8,038 nucleotides of DNA from an uncultured Lachnospiraceae bacterium (GTDB taxonomy: Bacteria > Bacillota > Clostridia > Lachnospirales > Lachnospiraceae): contig CACZTA010000140.1 in the NCBI GenBank assembly GCA_902783935.1, positions 1 through 8,038 on the forward strand, read 5' to 3'. Position numbers and translations under genes: made by a program. The notes beneath the pieces were generated by a model. That model searched no databases, had not been told where the DNA came from, and saw only the letters and a list, made by a program, of their open reading frames with translations. The stretch's first letter is position 1. Each line of letters starts with the position of its first letter. Shown here piece by piece: positions 6,257 to 8,038 of this stretch.

Positions 6257-6757
6257 GTGCAGGTCTGGCATGTATTACTGATCATTCTGATTATTCTCAT
6301 AATTGCACTGGTAGTGCTTTATTTCGTCGGGCGGCGCCTGCAGAAAAAGCAGGATGCCTCGAGAGAACAGATCGAAGCCGCCAAGCAGCAGATGACGCTT
6401 CTCATCATTGATAAGAAACGGATGAAGGTCAAGGAATCGGGGCTTCCCCAGATGGTGATCGACCAGGTCCCGAAGCTCATGCGCAACAGCAAGCTTCCGA
6501 TTGTCAAGGCCAAGGTCGGACCCAAAATCATGATCATGATCGCTGATGAAAAGATCTACGACATCATCCCGGTTAAGAAGGAAGTCCGCGCGACAGTATC
6601 CGGTATTTATATTCTGGATGTCAAGCCGCTCCGCGGCAAGCTGGAGGAACCGCCCAAAAAGAAGACCATGCGGCAGCGTGTTCTGGGATGGAGGGACAAA
6701 GCGGACAAGGAACTTCAGAATTCAAACAGCTCATCGAAAAAGAGCAGGAAAAAATAA
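6257..6757 (+). CDS. Conserved single-pass membrane protein of unknown function
   Basis: A 166-residue protein starting at GTG 6257, with a strong GGAGG (6244-6248) 8 nt upstream. Residues about 5-24 form a very hydrophobic helix (VLLIILIILIIALVVLYFV), followed by RRLQKK, so the bulk should face the cytoplasm by the positive-inside rule. A short charged helix (33-46) leads to a compact domain (about 47-125) that contains MTLLIIDKKRMKVKESGLP, PIVKAKVGPKIMIMIADEKIYDIIPVKKEVRATVSGIYI and a following DVKPLRGK. It looks like a small beta-rich fold. The C-terminus is a lysine/serine-rich tail (133-166). I recognise the pattern as one widespread in clostridia but know no function. It has its own promoter candidate and a strong terminator, so it may be monocistronic. 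Confidence 0.85.
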   Translation: MQVWHVLLIILIILIIALVVLYFVGRRLQKKQDASREQIEAAKQQMTLLIIDKKRMKVKESGLPQMVIDQVPKLMRNSKLPIVKAKVGPKIMIMIADEKIYDIIPVKKEVRATVSGIYILDVKPLRGKLEEPPKKKTMRQRVLGWRDKADKELQNSNSSSKKSRKK

Positions 6758-6777
6758 TCATGTCATAAAGAAACAGC

Positions 6778-6813
6778 CAGGCAGGAGACGGATCTCCTGC
6801 CTGATTTGTTTTA
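6778..6813 (+). terminator. Rho-independent terminator
   Basis: A perfect 11-bp GC-rich stem, CAGGCAGGAGA (6778-6788) with TCTCCTGCCTG (6793-6803), has a CGGA tetraloop and is followed by the U-rich tract ATTTGTTTTA (6804-6813). It lies 20 nt after the stop of the membrane protein gene and insulates the feoAB promoter 11 bp further on. Confidence 0.92.
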
Positions 6814-6816
6814 TGA

Positions 6817-6881
6817 GGAGTTATTGACATAGAGAAGGAAGTAAACTAAAATAACTTCCAGTATTAGAACACAATAACTCC
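6817..6881. repeat. Two nested inverted repeats centred on the feoAB -10 box, candidate operator
   Basis: The outer repeat is a perfect 10-bp pair: GGAGTTATTG (6817-6826) and CAATAACTCC (6872-6881), centred at 6849. Inside it, GGAAGT (6837-6842) pairs with ACTTCC (6854-6859) within an imperfect 23-bp palindrome (8 of 11 half-site positions match) centred at 6848. Both centres fall on the -10 box (6847-6852). The four half-sites resemble each other (GGA-GTTATT). An outer RNA hairpin is not possible from the local promoter, because the left arm lies upstream of the start, so DNA binding by a repressor is the better reading. Fur or DtxR-type iron control would suit the gene, but the sequence is not a clear match to either consensus. 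Confidence 0.6.
6824..6852 (+). promoter_or_regulatory. Near-consensus sigma-A promoter of feoAB
   Basis: A perfect -35 TTGACA (6824-6829) is 17 nt from TAAAAT (6847-6852, 5 of 6). Transcription should begin near 6859, leaving a leader of about 60 nt before the ATG at 6921. Such a strong core promoter for an iron importer implies tight repression, consistent with the inverted repeats that surround it. Confidence 0.88.
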
Positions 6882-6920
6882 CGTTAATAAAAAAGAACAG
6901 ACAGTTGGAAGGACTATTCT

Positions 6921-8038
6921 ATGCGGCTGAGTGAACTGAAGACCGGTCAGACCGGCCTTATTACAGAGGTCGGGGGCAGGGGTGCCCTTCGACAGCATTT
7001 TCTGGATATGGGTGTGATTCCCGGCACCCGGATCAAAGTGATCAAACCTGCCCCGCTCGGCGATCCGGTCGAATACAGGCTTCACGGCTATGAGCTGACC
7101 CTTCGCCTGGCGGATGCAGCCAATATCCTCGTCGAGATGGCGGAAGAACCGGCGGAAGAACCGGTTGTCACGGAAAAGCCGAAGATCGAACATCCCGGCC
7201 TCGGTGAAGAAGGCCGCTTCCATCCGAAAGGCAGCGGGGATCCGCTGCCGGACGGAACGCTGCTGACGTTCGGGCTTGTCGGCAACCAGAATTCCGGAAA
7301 AACGACACTGTTCAACCAGCTGACGGGTTCCAACCAGCATGTGGGAAATTTCCCGGGCGTCACGGTTGACCGCAAGGAAGGGGCGATCAAAGGCCATCCG
7401 GATACGGTTGTGACAGATCTCCCGGGGATCTATTCGATGTCTCCGTACAGCAGTGAGGAGATTGTCTCGCGGAATTATGTCATTAAAGACAAGCCAAAAG
7501 GCATTATCAACATCGTGGATGCGACGAATATCGAGCGGAACCTGTATCTTTCCATGCAGCTGCTCGAGATGAATGTGCCTATGGTCATCGCGCTGAACAT
7601 GATGGACGAGCTGCGCGGAAACGGCGGGAGCATCGACATTAACCGGATGGAGAATGAGCTGGGTGTTCCGGTGGTGCCGATTTCGGCGCTTAAAAATGAC
7701 GGTGTCGGCGAACTTGTAGAGCACGCGGTCCATGTGGCAAAATATCAGGAGCGGCCTCAGCGCCAGGATTTCTGCGATGATCACGACCACGGGGGAGCCG
7801 TACACCGGGCGCTGCATGCGGTCATCCATCTGATCGAGGATCATGCGGAGAGGACAGGGCTGCCCGTCCGCTTTGCCGCCTCCAAAGTGATCGAGGGCGA
7901 TCAGCTGGTTCTCAAACAGCTGGAACTGGATGAGAACGAGAAAGAGATGCTTGAACATATCGTTCTGCAGATGGAAAATGAGCGGGGACTTGACAGGAGT
8001 GCCTCGATCGCGGATATGCGGTACAACTTTATCGGGAA
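6921..8038 (+). CDS. feoB: FeoA-FeoB fusion, ferrous iron transport protein (3' end outside window)
   Basis: The first 372 residues of a ferrous iron importer. Residues 1-74 are a FeoA-type SH3-like domain (LSELKTGQTGLITEV, LDMGVIPGTRIKVIKPAPLGDPVEYRLHGYELTLR). After an acidic/Pro-rich linker (about 75-112) comes the cytoplasmic FeoB G domain: G1 GNQNSGKTT (121-129), G2 T148 in NFPGVTVD, G3 DLPG (166-169), G4 NMMD (226-229) and G5 SALK (255-258). A helical region with many histidines (H288, H290, H295, H299, H303, H308) follows, leading into the start of the helical GDI-like region. The membrane permease part is beyond 8038. The start at 6921 has GGAAGG (6907-6912) 8 nt upstream and gives a canonical FeoA N-terminus. 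The frame is open to the window end. FeoA is usually a separate small protein that assists FeoB; here it is covalently linked. Confidence 0.95.
   Translation, partial: MRLSELKTGQTGLITEVGGRGALRQHFLDMGVIPGTRIKVIKPAPLGDPVEYRLHGYELTLRLADAANILVEMAEEPAEEPVVTEKPKIEHPGLGEEGRFHPKGSGDPLPDGTLLTFGLVGNQNSGKTTLFNQLTGSNQHVGNFPGVTVDRKEGAIKGHPDTVVTDLPGIYSMSPYSSEEIVSRNYVIKDKPKGIINIVDATNIERNLYLSMQLLEMNVPMVIALNMMDELRGNGGSIDINRMENELGVPVVPISALKNDGVGELVEHAVHVAKYQERPQRQDFCDDHDHGGAVHRALHAVIHLIEDHAERTGLPVRFAASKVIEGDQLVLKQLELDENEKEMLEHIVLQMENERGLDRSASIADMRYNFIG

Noticed and set aside
6817..6881. Attenuator or riboswitch hairpin in the feoAB leader
   Set aside because: The left arm is upstream of the predicted transcription start, so the outer repeat cannot fold in the transcript; no known riboswitch core was seen.
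6864..7958. Long minus-strand open frame of about 364 codons opposite feoAB
   Set aside because: The plus strand here encodes a textbook FeoA-FeoB with all G motifs; the opposite frame is Arg/His/Phe-rich with no recognisable domain and no ribosome binding site. It is a compositional shadow.
1..8038. CRISPR arrays, tRNA or rRNA genes, insertion sequences, attachment sites or prophage genes
   Set aside because: No spaced direct repeats, no cloverleaf or rRNA segments, and no transposase or integrase motifs were found; the window reads as ordinary chromosome with one toxin/inhibitor pair.

Overview
The window looks like a chromosomal segment of a moderately GC-rich Firmicute, most likely a Clostridia member of the Lachnospiraceae type. 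This rests on strong AGGAGG-like ribosome binding sites, consensus sigma-A promoters, the MEP-pathway gene ispE, the DUF1934 family, a clostridial-style barnase/barstar pair and the style of the deacetylase and FeoB proteins. The family-level assignment is inference; no rRNA or tRNA is present to anchor it.

Left part (1-900, + strand): the C-terminal part of a barnase-like ribonuclease (5' end probably outside the window), followed at once by its barstar-type inhibitor. A symmetric hairpin at 861-900 separates this pair from the convergent plsC-type acyltransferase on the minus strand (916-1656). The acyltransferase is read from its own promoter at about 1714-1742.

Middle part (1763-6166, + strand): a divergent promoter with two overlapping -10 boxes drives a tightly packed five-gene cluster: ispE, a FadR/FCD-type GntR regulator, murI, a DUF1934 protein and a membrane-anchored NodB-like polysaccharide deacetylase. 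Neighbouring genes overlap by 14, 17 and 23 nt or are 1 nt apart, so translational coupling is likely. A perfect palindrome, TTGTATACAA, lies at the presumed transcription start and fits the known FadR-subfamily operator pattern TNGT-N-ACNA. The GntR protein in the cluster is the obvious candidate to bind it. The theme is envelope precursor supply (isoprenoid carrier, D-glutamate) plus an extracytoplasmic carbohydrate-active enzyme.

Right part (6167-8038, + strand): a small conserved membrane-anchored protein of unknown function with its own promoter and a strong terminator. It is followed by the start of a fused FeoA-FeoB ferrous iron transporter, which runs off the window end. The feoAB promoter is near-consensus (TTGACA-17-TAAAAT), and its -10 box sits at the centre of two nested inverted repeats that look like an operator.

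The individual genes belong to known families. The most useful new points are the two candidate operators (1803-1812 and 6817-6881), the overlapping operon, and two poorly characterised proteins (4273-4728 and 6257-6757).
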